Part shown: positions 16,765 to 28,442 of the stretch, in pieces | How the letters are laid out: each line of letters begins with the position of its first letter | Numbering within the stretch: the first letter of the stretch is position 1 | Source: Thauera sedimentorum | GTDB lineage: Bacteria > Pseudomonadota > Gammaproteobacteria > Burkholderiales > Rhodocyclaceae | Reading direction: 5' to 3' | Assembly (NCBI RefSeq): GCF_014489115.1 | Contig: NZ_JACTAH010000001.1 | Coordinates: 1,178,001 to 1,242,000 of the forward strand | Length of the DNA: 64,000 bases | Program-made: the position numbers and the translations under genes | The notes under the pieces: generated by a model | Databases searched by the model: none | What the model was told of the DNA's origin: nothing | Seen by the model: only the letters and a program-made list of their open reading frames with translations

Positions 16765-16793
16765 ATGGTAGAAGCAAGTGCCGGCGCTGTCAA
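16765..16793 (-). promoter_or_regulatory. Sigma-70-type promoter of mdh
   Basis: On the minus strand, TTGACA (16793-16788), a 17-bp spacer and TACCAT (16770-16765) form a good consensus promoter about 110 bp before the mdh ATG. The palindrome at 16805-16820 lies just upstream of the -35. Confidence 0.6.
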
Positions 16794-16804
16794 TTCATGT
16801 CATT

Positions 16805-16820
16805 TGTCTTATATAAGACA
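16805..16820. promoter_or_regulatory. Perfect 16-bp palindrome, likely GntR operator
   Basis: TGTCTTATATAAGACA reads the same on both strands. Such an AT-rich dyad stands out in this GC-rich DNA. It lies between mdh and the divergent GntR gene, 12 bp upstream of the mdh -35 box, and is the obvious binding site for the adjacent regulator. Confidence 0.65.
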
Positions 16821-16867
16821 TAAGAGTAACCATAGACGATTATTTTTTTTTGTGCTGAAATACGCGG

Positions 16868-17596
16868 ATGACTCAGGAATCCCCCACCTTCAGCCCGCTG
16901 TACCGCCAGATCAAGACCCTGATCCTTCAGGCGCTTGAGGCGGGTGAATGGCTTCCTGGGCAAGTGATCCCCAGCGAACAGGAACTTGCTGCGCGTTTCA
17001 ATGTTTCGCAGGGTACCGTGCGCAAGGCCATCGATGAAATGGCCGCCGACAACCTGCTGGTGCGCAAGCAGGGCAAGGGTACCTACGTCGCGTCGCACAA
17101 CGACCCGCGCGCGCTGTTCCGCTTCCTGCGCCTGGTGCCGATGGACGGCGATCTGTCGCACCCGCAGAGTTTGCCTCTTGATTGCTGGCGTGCCAAGGCC
17201 GGTCAGGAGGCTTCGCGCATGCTCGGTATCGAACTGGGCGCGCCCATCATCATCCTGCGCCGTCTGCTCAAGTTCGGTGCGAAGCCGGTGGTGATCGACG
17301 AGATCTACCTGCCGGGCGAGATTTTCCAGGGTCTGTCGATGGAGGTGCTGCAGGGCTGGAGCGGTTCGCTCTACAGCCTCTTCGAGACCCGTTTCGGCCT
17401 GCGCATGATCCGTGCGCAGGAGCGTATCCGCGCGGTCGGGGCGGACCGTTCCACCAGCGATGCGCTGAAGGTGCCCGAGGGTACGCCGCTGCTGTCGGTG
17501 GAGCGGGTCACCTATACCTACGGGGATAAACCGGTGGAGTGGCGCCGAGGGCTGTATTCGACCGCGGAGCACTATTACCTGAACGAACTGAATTGA
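16868..17596 (+). CDS. GntR/HutC-type transcriptional regulator
   Basis: A 242-residue regulator. The N-terminal winged helix (residues 10-75) has IPSEQELAARFNVSQGTVRKA and GKGTYVA; the C-terminal UTRA domain (about 95-240) has LGAPIIILRRLLKFGAKPVV and ERVTYTYGDKPVEWRRGLY, the effector-binding fold of the HutC subfamily. It sits between mdh and sdhCDAB-gltA, so it probably controls TCA-cycle genes in response to a carboxylic acid (inference). No good Shine-Dalgarno precedes the ATG; the upstream bases are T-rich. Confidence 0.92.
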   Translation: MTQESPTFSPLYRQIKTLILQALEAGEWLPGQVIPSEQELAARFNVSQGTVRKAIDEMAADNLLVRKQGKGTYVASHNDPRALFRFLRLVPMDGDLSHPQSLPLDCWRAKAGQEASRMLGIELGAPIIILRRLLKFGAKPVVIDEIYLPGEIFQGLSMEVLQGWSGSLYSLFETRFGLRMIRAQERIRAVGADRSTSDALKVPEGTPLLSVERVTYTYGDKPVEWRRGLYSTAEHYYLNELN

Positions 17597-17635
17597 GTCG
17601 GATACCTTGCAGGCAGGGAGTCTCGACGGGTTAAC

Positions 17636-17650
17636 CCGGATATAATCCGG
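17636..17650 (+). promoter_or_regulatory. Consensus -10 inside a dyad before sdhC
   Basis: CCGGATATAATCCGG contains a perfect TATAAT (17641-17646) between 6-bp inverted arms. No convincing -35 lies 17 bp upstream. The 60-bp leader holds a hairpin GCGGCGGA / TCCGTCGC around 17666-17685. The dyad could be an operator overlapping the sdh promoter. Confidence 0.4.
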
Positions 17651-17706
17651 TCCTTTTTGGGAGTAGCGGCGGAGTCCTCCGTCGCGCATGTAAGAGGGGA
17701 AACTTC

Positions 17707-18093
17707 ATGTCAGAAGTGAGTGTGCGCAAACCGAGGCCGAAGCACTTGGCCCTGAACGAGATCCGGCTGCCGTTGCCGGGTTTCGTGTCGATCCTTCACC
17801 GGATCAGTGGAGCGGGCCTGTTCCTGCTCCTGCCGTTCCTGCTGTACCTGTTCGATCTGAGTCTTGCTCAGGACAGCTTCGCCACCTTCAGCGCGGTGGT
17901 GGGCAATCCGCTGGTGAAGCTGATTCTGTTCGGTCTGCTGTGGGCCTACCTGCACCACTTCTGTGCCGGCATCCGCTTCCTGCTGCTCGACATGCACAAG
18001 GGCGTCGACCTGCAGCCGGCGCGCAGCTCCGCGCGTCTCGTTCTGATCGTGAGCCTCGCGCTCACCGCTGTCATCGGGGTGGCACTATGGTGA
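17707..18093 (+). CDS. sdhC: Succinate dehydrogenase cytochrome b556 subunit
   Basis: A 128-residue membrane anchor subunit. It opens with RPKHLALNEIRLPLPGFVSILHRISG in parts (the S-x-x-H-R-x-S/T-G haem/quinone signature), followed by three membrane segments (LFLLLPFLLYLF, LVKLILFGLLWAYLHHFCAGIRFL with the haem His, LVLIVSLALTAVIGVAL). With SdhD it binds haem b and ubiquinone. Its stop overlaps the sdhD start. Confidence 0.95.
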   Translation: MSEVSVRKPRPKHLALNEIRLPLPGFVSILHRISGAGLFLLLPFLLYLFDLSLAQDSFATFSAVVGNPLVKLILFGLLWAYLHHFCAGIRFLLLDMHKGVDLQPARSSARLVLIVSLALTAVIGVALW

Positions 18094-18437
18094 AGCATCG
18101 TATCGTCGTCGGGGCGCACTACGGTCTGAAGGACTGGATCGCCCAACGCGCCACGGCCGTGTTCATGGCCGTCTATACCCTCATCTTCGCGGTCTGTGCG
18201 CTGACCCTGCCGGAGCTGAGCTTCGAAGCCTGGTCCGGCCTGTTCTCCGGCGGCCTCTTCAAGTTCCTCACCTTCCTGTTCTTCCTGGCGCTGTTCTTCC
18301 ACGCCTGGATCGGGGTGCGTGACATCTGGATGGACTACGTGAAGCCGGTCGGCGTGCGCCTGACCCTGCACGTGGTAACGATCTTCCTGCTCGTCGGCTA
18401 CGCCGGCTGGGCTGCCCAGATTCTGTGGAGGCTGTAA
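18087..18437 (+). CDS. sdhD: Succinate dehydrogenase membrane anchor subunit
   Basis: A 116-residue hydrophobic subunit with three membrane segments (ATAVFMAVYTLIFAVCAL, FLTFLFFLALFFHAWIGVRDI, LHVVTIFLLVGYAGWAA). The HAWIGVRDIWMDYVKP signature carries the haem-ligand His and the quinone-site Asp/Tyr. The start ATG at 18087 overlaps the end of sdhC by 7 bp, which indicates translational coupling. Confidence 0.95.
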   Translation: MVKHRIVVGAHYGLKDWIAQRATAVFMAVYTLIFAVCALTLPELSFEAWSGLFSGGLFKFLTFLFFLALFFHAWIGVRDIWMDYVKPVGVRLTLHVVTIFLLVGYAGWAAQILWRL

Positions 18438-18439
18438 GC

Positions 18440-20233
18440 GTGAACGTCGCCAAGCGTACTTTTGATGCGGTCATCGTCGGTGCCGGTGGCGCCGGCCTGC
18501 GCGCCGCGCTGCAACTGTCCGAAGCCGGCCTGAAGACCGCCGTGCTCACCAAGGTCTTCCCGACCCGCTCGCACACCGTGGCGGCGCAGGGCGGGGTGGC
18601 CGCTTCCCTGGGCAACTCCACCGAGGACAACTGGCACTGGCACATGTACGACACCGTGAAGGGGTCGGACTGGCTGGGCGACCAGGATGCCATCGAGTTC
18701 ATGTGCAAGAAGGCCAACGAAGTGGTCGTCGAGCTCGAACACTACGGCATGCCTTTCGACCGTACCGACAACGGCAAGATCTACCAGCGTCCGTTCGGCG
18801 GTCACTCGATGAACTACGGCCAGGCCCCGGTGATGCGCTCCTGCGCCGCTGCCGACCGTACCGGCCACGCCATGCTGCACGCGCTGTACCAGCGCAACGT
18901 GCGCGCCAACACCCAGTTCTTCGTCGAATGGATGGCGCTGGACCTGATCCGCGACGCCGACGGCGACGTGCTCGGCGTGACCGCGCTGGAAATGGAAACC
19001 GGTGAAGTCTCCATCTTCCACGCCAAGGCGACCATCTTCGCCACCGGCGGTTCGGGCCGCATCTACTACAGCTCCACCAACGCCTTCATCAACACCGGCG
19101 ACGGCGTGGGCATGGCGGCGCGTGCCGGCATTCCGCTGGAAGACATGGAGTTCTGGCAGTTCCACCCGACCGGCGTGGCCGGCGCGGGCGTGCTGATCAC
19201 CGAAGGGGTGCGCGGCGAAGGCGGCATCCTGCGCAACGCCTCCGGCGAGCGCTTCATGGAGCGCTATGCGCCGAACCTGAAGGATCTGGCCTCGCGCGAC
19301 GTCGTTTCGCGCGCGATGACCACCGAGATCAACGAAGGTCGCGGCTGTGGTCCGGACAAGGATCACGTGCTGCTCGACATCACCCACCTGTCGCCCGAGA
19401 ACATCATGAAGCGCCTGCCCGGCATTCGTGAGATCTCCATCCAGTTCGCCGGTGTGGACCCGATCAAGGCGCCGATCCCGGTGGTGCCGACCTGCCACTA
19501 CCAGATGGGCGGTATTCCGACCAACTACAAGGGCCAGGTCGTGGTGCCGAAGGACGGCAACCCGAACGCTCCGGTGTCCGGCTTCTACGCCGCCGGCGAG
19601 TGTGCCTGCGCCTCGGTGCACGGTGCCAACCGCCTGGGCACCAACTCGCTGCTCGACCTGCTGGTGTTCGGCAAGTCCGCCGGCGAGACCGTGGTCGAGG
19701 ACTTCCAGTCCGGCCAGCTCAAGCTCAAGCCGCTGCCGGCCGATGCTGCCGACGTGTCGCTGGCGCGCATCGCCCGCCTCGAAGGCCAGACCAATGGCGA
19801 GAGCGTGCATGAAGTCGGCCTGGAAATGCGCCGCACCATGCAGAAGCATGCCGGTGTGTTCCGCTTCGACAACCTGCTCAAGGAAGGCGTGCAGAAGATC
19901 GCCGAGGTGGCCGAGCGTGCCAAGAGCACCGAGATCAAGGACAAGTCAAAGGTGTGGAACACCGCGCGCATCGAGGCGCTGGAGCTGGACAACCTGATCG
20001 AAGTCGCGCGCGCCACCATGGTGTCCGCCGAAGCCCGCAAGGAGTCCCGTGGCGCCCACGTGCGCGACGACGCGCCGGATACCGCGGAGAACCCCAACGG
20101 CCGCGACGACGCCAACTGGCTCAAGCACACCCTGTGGTACAGCGAAGGCAACCGCCTGGACTACAAGCCGGTGAACCTGAAGCCGCTGTCCGACGACGTG
20201 GAACCCATCGCGCTCGCCAAGCGCACCTACTGA
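18440..20233 (+). CDS. sdhA: Succinate dehydrogenase flavoprotein subunit
   Basis: A 597-residue catalytic subunit that oxidises succinate to fumarate. It shows the FAD-binding GAGGAGLRAALQLSEAGL, the SHTVAAQGGVAA segment whose His carries covalent FAD, HPTGVAGAGVLITEG, and the active-site region with Arg in ERYAPNLKDLASRDVVSRAM (in parts). The GTG at 18440 has GGAGG upstream and starts two bases after sdhD; an in-frame start at 18425 would overlap sdhD. It is flavinylated with the help of SdhE, encoded further down. Confidence 0.97.
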   Translation: MNVAKRTFDAVIVGAGGAGLRAALQLSEAGLKTAVLTKVFPTRSHTVAAQGGVAASLGNSTEDNWHWHMYDTVKGSDWLGDQDAIEFMCKKANEVVVELEHYGMPFDRTDNGKIYQRPFGGHSMNYGQAPVMRSCAAADRTGHAMLHALYQRNVRANTQFFVEWMALDLIRDADGDVLGVTALEMETGEVSIFHAKATIFATGGSGRIYYSSTNAFINTGDGVGMAARAGIPLEDMEFWQFHPTGVAGAGVLITEGVRGEGGILRNASGERFMERYAPNLKDLASRDVVSRAMTTEINEGRGCGPDKDHVLLDITHLSPENIMKRLPGIREISIQFAGVDPIKAPIPVVPTCHYQMGGIPTNYKGQVVVPKDGNPNAPVSGFYAAGECACASVHGANRLGTNSLLDLLVFGKSAGETVVEDFQSGQLKLKPLPADAADVSLARIARLEGQTNGESVHEVGLEMRRTMQKHAGVFRFDNLLKEGVQKIAEVAERAKSTEIKDKSKVWNTARIEALELDNLIEVARATMVSAEARKESRGAHVRDDAPDTAENPNGRDDANWLKHTLWYSEGNRLDYKPVNLKPLSDDVEPIALAKRTY

Positions 20234-20252
20234 GCGCGGGAGTACAAGAGAT

Positions 20253-20963
20253 ATGAGCAAGCGTACCGTTCAATTCAAGATCTACCGCTACGATCCGGAT
20301 CGCGACGAGAAGCCGTACATGCAGGACATCAGCGTTGAGCTGGAAGCTTCCGACAAGAAGCTGCTCGACGCCCTGGTGCGCCTCAAGTCGGTGGACGATT
20401 CCATGTCCTTCCGCCGCTCCTGCCGCGAAGGCGTGTGCGGTTCGGATGCGATGAACATCAACGGCAAGAACGGCCTGGCCTGCCTGACCGACATCGACAG
20501 CCTGCCGCAGCCCATCGTGCTGCGCCCGCTGCCGGGTCTGCCGGTGATCCGCGACCTGATCGTGGACATGACCCAGTTCTTCAAGCAGTACCACTCGATC
20601 AAGCCCTACCTGATCAACGAGGAACCGGCGCCGGAGCGTGAGCGTCTGCAATCGCCCGAAGACCGCGAGGAGCTCAACGGCCTGTACGAGTGCATCCTGT
20701 GCGCGTGCTGCTCGACCTCCTGCCCGTCGTTCTGGTGGAACCCGGACAAGTTCGTCGGCCCGGCCGGCCTGCTGGCGGCCTACCGCTTCATCGCCGACAC
20801 CCGCGACCAGGCGACCAACGAGCGCCTCGACAACCTCGAGGACCCGTACCGCCTGTTCCGCTGCCACAGCATCATGAACTGCGTCGACGTCTGTCCGAAG
20901 GGTCTGAACCCGACCCGCGCCATCGGCAAGATCAAGGACGCCATGGTACGGCGGGCGGTATGA
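20253..20963 (+). CDS. sdhB: Succinate dehydrogenase iron-sulfur subunit
   Basis: A 236-residue subunit carrying three clusters: 2Fe-2S (CREGVCGSDAMNINGKNGLAC in two pieces, about residues 59-79), 4Fe-4S (CILCACCSTSC, about 149-159) and 3Fe-4S (CHSIMNCVDVCPKG, about 206-219). It passes electrons from SdhA to the quinone site. Its stop overlaps the sdhE start (ATGA). Confidence 0.97.
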   Translation: MSKRTVQFKIYRYDPDRDEKPYMQDISVELEASDKKLLDALVRLKSVDDSMSFRRSCREGVCGSDAMNINGKNGLACLTDIDSLPQPIVLRPLPGLPVIRDLIVDMTQFFKQYHSIKPYLINEEPAPERERLQSPEDREELNGLYECILCACCSTSCPSFWWNPDKFVGPAGLLAAYRFIADTRDQATNERLDNLEDPYRLFRCHSIMNCVDVCPKGLNPTRAIGKIKDAMVRRAV

Positions 20964-21196
20964 CCATCAACCGGGGGCGCGTGCGCTGGCAGTGCAGGCG
21001 GGCTCTTCTGGAGCTCGACCTGGTGTTCACGCGCTTTCTGGAGCGGCATTTCGATCGTCTGACCGACGATCAACTTGCGGACCTCGACGACCTGCTGCGC
21101 TGCGACGACTACGACATCTGGGCGATGGTCAATGGCAGCAAGCCGTGCGAAGAGGACCGCTGGAAGGAAATGATCGCCCTGCTGCGCGAAACCTGA
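20960..21196 (+). CDS. sdhE: FAD assembly factor SdhE
   Basis: A 78-residue helical protein that promotes covalent flavin attachment to SdhA. It shows RVRWQCRRALLELDLVF and the C-terminal LLRCDDYDIWAMVNG, as in the family. The conserved R-G-x-x-E motif reads R-A-L-L-E here: the glycine is replaced by alanine (codon GCT). It is coupled to sdhB by a 4-bp overlap. Confidence in the family is high; whether the Gly-to-Ala change matters is open. Confidence 0.9.
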   Translation: MTINRGRVRWQCRRALLELDLVFTRFLERHFDRLTDDQLADLDDLLRCDDYDIWAMVNGSKPCEEDRWKEMIALLRET

Positions 21197-21292
21197 GGCA
21201 GCAGCGGCGATCATCGACAGGGAGTCAGGGCTTGCGGGCGGTCGTGCCGCAAGCGCTCAGAGTTAATCGGGCAAGGAAGAGAGACCATACCT

Positions 21293-22588
21293 ATGAGTAC
21301 TGAACGCACCGCAACCCTAAACGTCGATGGAAAGACCGTCGAGTTTCCGGTCATGTCCGGCACCCACGGCCAGGATGTCATCGACATCCGCACCCTGGGC
21401 GGCAAGACCGGCCTGTTTACCTACGACTCCGGTTTCCTGTCGACCGCGAGCTGCAAGTCGAAGATCACCTTCATCGACGGCGACAAGGGCGAGCTGCTGT
21501 ACCGCGGCTACCCGATCGAGCAGCTGGCCGAGAAGTGCAACTTCCTGGAAGTGGCCTACCTGCTGAAGAACGGCGAGCTGCCCAACGCGGCGCAGAAGCT
21601 CGACTTCGAAAGCACGATCAAGAACCACACCATGGTTCATGATCAGCTGACCCGCTTCTACAACGGCTTCCGCCGCGATGCCCACCCGATGGCCATCATG
21701 GTCGGCGTGGTCGGTGCGCTGTCCGCCTTCTACCACGATGCGATGGACTTCTCCGACCAGGAGCATCGCAACATCTCCATGCACCGGCTGATCGCCAAGC
21801 TGCCCACCATCGTGGCCATGGCGTACAAGTACAACACCGGGCAGCCGTTCATGTACCCGCGCAACGACCTCGACTACACCGCCAACTTCATGCACATGAT
21901 GTTCGGCACCCCGTGCGAGGAGTACAAGCCGAACCCGGTGCTGGTGCGCGCGCTCGACGTGATCTTCACGCTGCACGCCGACCATGAGCAGAACGCCTCC
22001 ACCTCCACGGTGCGTCTGGCCGGTTCCTCCGGCGCCAACCCGTTTGCCTGCATCTCGGCCGGTATCGCCTGCCTGTGGGGCCCGGCGCACGGCGGCGCGA
22101 ACGAAGCCTGCCTGAACATGCTGGAAGAGATCGGCGACGTGTCGCGCGTCGGCGAGTACATCAAGCGCGCCAAGGACAAGAGCGACAGCTTCAAGCTGAT
22201 GGGCTTCGGCCACCGCGTGTACAAGAACTTCGACCCGCGCGCCAAGCTCATGGGCAAGGTCTGCGCCGAGGTGCTGGGCGAGCTGGGCCTGGAGAACGAC
22301 CGCCTGTTCAAGCTGGCCAAGGAACTCGAGAAGATCGCGCTGGAAGACGAGTACTTCGTCGAGAAGAAGCTCTACCCCAACGTCGACTTCTACTCCGGCA
22401 TCGTGCAGAAGGCCCTGGGCATCCCGACCTCCATGTTCACCTGCATCTTCGCGCTGGCGCGCACGGTGGGCTGGATCACCCAGTGGGAAGAGATGATCAC
22501 CGATCCGGAATACAAGATCGGCCGCCCGCGCCAGCTGTACATCGGCGCCGCGCGACGCGACGTTCCGGAACTCGCGCAGCGTCCGTAA
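21293..22588 (+). CDS. gltA: Citrate synthase (type II, hexameric class)
   Basis: A 431-residue enzyme that condenses oxaloacetate and acetyl-CoA. Family landmarks are [22 protein letters not shown] (in parts), [34 protein letters not shown] (catalytic His) and [11 protein letters not shown] (catalytic Asp). It follows sdhE by 96 bp. That gap holds a short hairpin GCTTGCGG / CCGCAAGC (21229-21253) and AAGGAAGAGAG before the ATG. It ends in a terminator. Confidence 0.97.
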   Translation: MSTERTATLNVDGKTVEFPVMSGTHGQDVIDIRTLGGKTGLFTYDSGFLSTASCKSKITFIDGDKGELLYRGYPIEQLAEKCNFLEVAYLLKNGELPNAAQKLDFESTIKNHTMVHDQLTRFYNGFRRDAHPMAIMVGVVGALSAFYHDAMDFSDQEHRNISMHRLIAKLPTIVAMAYKYNTGQPFMYPRNDLDYTANFMHMMFGTPCEEYKPNPVLVRALDVIFTLHADHEQNASTSTVRLAGSSGANPFACISAGIACLWGPAHGGANEACLNMLEEIGDVSRVGEYIKRAKDKSDSFKLMGFGHRVYKNFDPRAKLMGKVCAEVLGELGLENDRLFKLAKELEKIALEDEYFVEKKLYPNVDFYSGIVQKALGIPTSMFTCIFALARTVGWITQWEEMITDPEYKIGRPRQLYIGAARRDVPELAQRP

Positions 22589-22647
22589 GAGACGAGAGAC
22601 GATGGAGAGGGAAGGGGGGAACCCCCGGCGATAGTCGCCGATTCCGC

Positions 22648-22680
22648 GGGGTGGCCGTGCGTGCGCGGCCATCCCGTTTT
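22648..22680 (+). terminator. Rho-independent terminator after gltA
   Basis: Stem GGGGTGGCCG / CGGCCATCCC (one G-U pair) with an 8-base loop and GTTTT after it. It separates the sdh-gltA unit from sucA. A smaller hairpin CGGCGA / TCGCCG lies just before, at 22626-22640. Confidence 0.75.
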
Positions 22681-22755
22681 CACATCGGCAGCAGCGGCCG
22701 GGCCCGCCTTGGCGACCTCAGGCAGGGAAACAAAACATAACGGGTGGCTTTCATC

Positions 22756-25611
<2,856 letters not shown>

Positions 25612-25635
25612 CGACACACACCGGGAGAGAATTCC

Positions 25636-26832
25636 ATGCTGATCGAAGTCAAGGTGCCGCAGCTGTCCGAATCCGTGTCCGAAGCCACGCTGGTTTCCTG
25701 GCACAAGAAGGAAGGCGAGGCCGTCTCGCGCGACGAGAACCTGATCGACATCGAGACCGACAAGGTCGTGCTCGAGACCCCCGCGCCGGCAGACGGCGTG
25801 CTGGTGAAGATCATCAAGGCCGACGGCGACACCGTCACCTCGGGCGAGCTGATTGCCCAGATCGACACCGAAGCCAAGGCTGCAGCCGGTGCCGCCAAGG
25901 CCGCCGAGCCGGTCCAGGCAGTCACCCCGCCGCCGGCCGCTGCTGCCGCGCCGGCCGCCGCCGCGGGCACCGCCAGCCCGGCCGCGCGCAAGATCCTCGA
26001 CGAGAAGGGTATTGCCGCTGCCGACGTGGCCGGCTCCGGCCGCGGTGGCCGCGTCACCAAGGAAGACGCGGTGGCCGCACAGCCCAAGGCTGCCGCAGCT
26101 GCTGCCGCGCCGGCCGTGGTGCTGGCCGGCGAGCGTCCGGAAGAGCGCGTGCCGATGACCCGCCTGCGCGCGCGCATCGCCGAGCGCCTGATCCAGTCGA
26201 AGAACGAAAACGCCATCCTGACCACGTTCAACGAAGTGAACATGGCGCCGATCATGGCCCTGCGCAAGCAGTACGGCGACAAGTTCGAGAAAGCGCATGG
26301 CGTGCGCCTGGGCTTCATGGGCTTCTTCGTCAAGGCCGCCGTGGCCGCGCTGAAGAAGTTCCCGATCCTGAACGCTTCGGTCGACGGTAACGACATCGTC
26401 TACCACGGCTACATCGACATCGGCATCGCCGTTGGCAGCCCGCGCGGCCTGGTCGTGCCCATCATCCGTGACGCCGATCAGATGTCGATCGCCGACATCG
26501 AGAAGAAGATCGCCGAGTTCGGCCAGAAGGCCAAGGACGGCAAGCTGTCGCTGGAAGAGCTCTCCGGCGGTACCTTCTCGATCTCCAACGGCGGCGTGTT
26601 CGGCTCCATGCTGTCCACCCCGATCATCAACCCGCCGCAGTCGGCGATCCTCGGCATCCATGCCACCAAGGATCGTCCGGTGGTCGAGAACGGCCAGATC
26701 GTCATCCGCCCGATCAACTACCTGGCGATGTCCTACGATCACCGCATCATCGACGGCCGCGAGGCGGTGCTCGGCCTGGTGACCATGAAGGAAGCGCTGG
26801 AAGATCCGGCTCGCCTGATCCTCGACGTCTGA
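25636..26832 (+). CDS. sucB: Dihydrolipoamide succinyltransferase (E2 of 2-oxoglutarate dehydrogenase)
   Basis: A 398-residue E2 core protein. It has one lipoyl domain (residues 1-80; the lipoylated Lys is in ETDKVVLE), an Ala/Pro linker, an E3-binding domain ([26 protein letters not shown]) and the catalytic domain with [12 protein letters not shown] (His and Asp). It forms the 24-meric core. It starts 24 bp after sucA, with GGGAGAG upstream. Confidence 0.97.
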   Translation: MLIEVKVPQLSESVSEATLVSWHKKEGEAVSRDENLIDIETDKVVLETPAPADGVLVKIIKADGDTVTSGELIAQIDTEAKAAAGAAKAAEPVQAVTPPPAAAAAPAAAAGTASPAARKILDEKGIAAADVAGSGRGGRVTKEDAVAAQPKAAAAAAAPAVVLAGERPEERVPMTRLRARIAERLIQSKNENAILTTFNEVNMAPIMALRKQYGDKFEKAHGVRLGFMGFFVKAAVAALKKFPILNASVDGNDIVYHGYIDIGIAVGSPRGLVVPIIRDADQMSIADIEKKIAEFGQKAKDGKLSLEELSGGTFSISNGGVFGSMLSTPIINPPQSAILGIHATKDRPVVENGQIVIRPINYLAMSYDHRIIDGREAVLGLVTMKEALEDPARLILDV

Positions 26833-26916
26833 TCACGATCGACCGGGGCGCGCGTCGCGCGGAAGCTCCTGCTTCCGCCGCGGGTGCGCCCCGTGTGCCA
26901 AGAAAGGGAGAATTCA

Positions 26917-28341
26917 ATGTCCAAGCAATTCGACGTCCTCGTCATCGGCGGCGGTCCCGGCGGCTATGTTGCGGCCATCCGAGCCGCTCAGCTCGGCTTC
27001 AAGACCGCCTGCTGCGAATCCAATCCGTATGCCGACCCCAAGGGCGAACCGCGCCTGGGCGGCACCTGCCTGAACGTGGGCTGCATTCCGTCCAAGGCCC
27101 TGCTGCACACCTCGCACGTGTTCGAGGAAGCCGCGCACGGCTTCGAAGCCCAGGGCATCAGCGTGGGTACGCCGAAGATCGACGTGGCCAAGATGATGAC
27201 CCGCAAGAACGGCATCGTCGACCAGCTCACCGGCGGCATCAAGGGTCTGTTCAAGAAGAACAAGGTCACCCTGATCAACGGCCACGGTTCCTTCGTCAAG
27301 CAGGTCGCGGACGGCTGGGAGCTCAAGGTCGGCGAGGAGACCGTGGTCGCCAAGCAGGTCATCGTCGCCACCGGCTCCAAGGCCCGCCACCTGCCGAACA
27401 TCCCGGTCGATAACAAGATCGTCTGCGACAACGTCGGCGCGCTGGACATCAACGCGGTGCCCAAGAAGCTGGCGATCATCGGTGCCGGCGTCATCGGCCT
27501 GGAAATGGGTTCGGTGTGGCGCCGCCTGGGTTCGGAAGTCACCGTGCTCGAAGCCATGCCCGACTTCCTCGCCGCCGCCGACCAGGACATCGCCAAGGAA
27601 GCGCTCAAGCTCCTCACCAAGCAGGGTCTGAAGATCAACCTCGGCGTCAAGATCGGCGACGTCAAGGTCACCAAGAAGGGCGTGTCGCTGGCCTATACCG
27701 ACAAGGACGGCGCCGAGCAGAAGCTGGATGCCGACCGCCTGATCGTCTCGGTGGGCCGCGTGCCCAACACCGATGGCCTGAACGCCGAAGCCGTGGGCCT
27801 GAAGCTCAACGAACGCGGCATGATCGAGGTGGATGAACACTGCCGCAGCAACCTGCCCGGCGTGTGGGCGGTGGGCGACGTGGTGCGTGGCCCGATGCTG
27901 GCGCACAAGGCCATGGAAGAGGCGGTGATGGTCGCCGAGGTGATGGCGGGCCAGGCCGGCCACTGCAACTTCGACACCGTGCCCTGGATCATCTACACCG
28001 CGCCGGAAATCGCCTGGGTCGGCAAGACCGAGCAGCAGCTCAAGGCCGAAGGCGTGGCCTACAAGGCCGGCAAGATCCCGTTCGCCTTCAACGGCCGCGC
28101 CATGGGCATGGCCGCGCCGGAAGGCTTCGTCAAGATGCTGGCCTGCGCCAAGACTGACCGTATCCTGGGCGTACACATCATCGGCGCGTCGGCCTCCGAA
28201 CTGATCGCCGAGGCGGTTGTGACGATGGAGTTCGGCGGTGCGTCCGAAGACCTCGCGCGCATCTGCCACGGCCATCCGACCATGTCGGAAGCGGTGCACG
28301 AAGCCGCGCTGGCCTGCGACAAGCGCCCGCTGCACGCCTGA
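26917..28341 (+). CDS. lpd: Dihydrolipoyl dehydrogenase (E3)
   Basis: A 474-residue FAD enzyme that reoxidises lipoamide and reduces NAD. It shows GGGPGGYVAAIRAAQLG, the redox-active pair in GGTCLNVGCIPSKALL, GAGVIGLEMGSVW for NAD and the C-terminal HGHPTMSEAVHEAAL (His-Glu pair). The ATG at 26917 has AAAGGGAG upstream. It may serve both the 2-oxoglutarate complex and, possibly, other complexes of the cell. Confidence 0.97.
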   Translation: MSKQFDVLVIGGGPGGYVAAIRAAQLGFKTACCESNPYADPKGEPRLGGTCLNVGCIPSKALLHTSHVFEEAAHGFEAQGISVGTPKIDVAKMMTRKNGIVDQLTGGIKGLFKKNKVTLINGHGSFVKQVADGWELKVGEETVVAKQVIVATGSKARHLPNIPVDNKIVCDNVGALDINAVPKKLAIIGAGVIGLEMGSVWRRLGSEVTVLEAMPDFLAAADQDIAKEALKLLTKQGLKINLGVKIGDVKVTKKGVSLAYTDKDGAEQKLDADRLIVSVGRVPNTDGLNAEAVGLKLNERGMIEVDEHCRSNLPGVWAVGDVVRGPMLAHKAMEEAVMVAEVMAGQAGHCNFDTVPWIIYTAPEIAWVGKTEQQLKAEGVAYKAGKIPFAFNGRAMGMAAPEGFVKMLACAKTDRILGVHIIGASASELIAEAVVTMEFGGASEDLARICHGHPTMSEAVHEAALACDKRPLHA

Positions 28342-28365
28342 CGCAGGGCGCAACGCAACAGGGGA

Positions 28366-28413
28366 GGGAGAAGGCCGGGGTGCCGCGAGGTACCCGGGGT
28401 CTTCTCCCTTTTT
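28366..28413 (+). terminator. Rho-independent terminator of sucA-sucB-lpd
   Basis: Outer stem GGGAGAAG / CTTCTCCC with an inner paired part (CCGGGGT... / ...ACCCGG), followed by TTTTT (28409-28413). It ends the operon before zapE. Confidence 0.85.
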
Positions 28414-28442
28414 CGTCCGGCTGAGTTCATCGACCCGCAACC

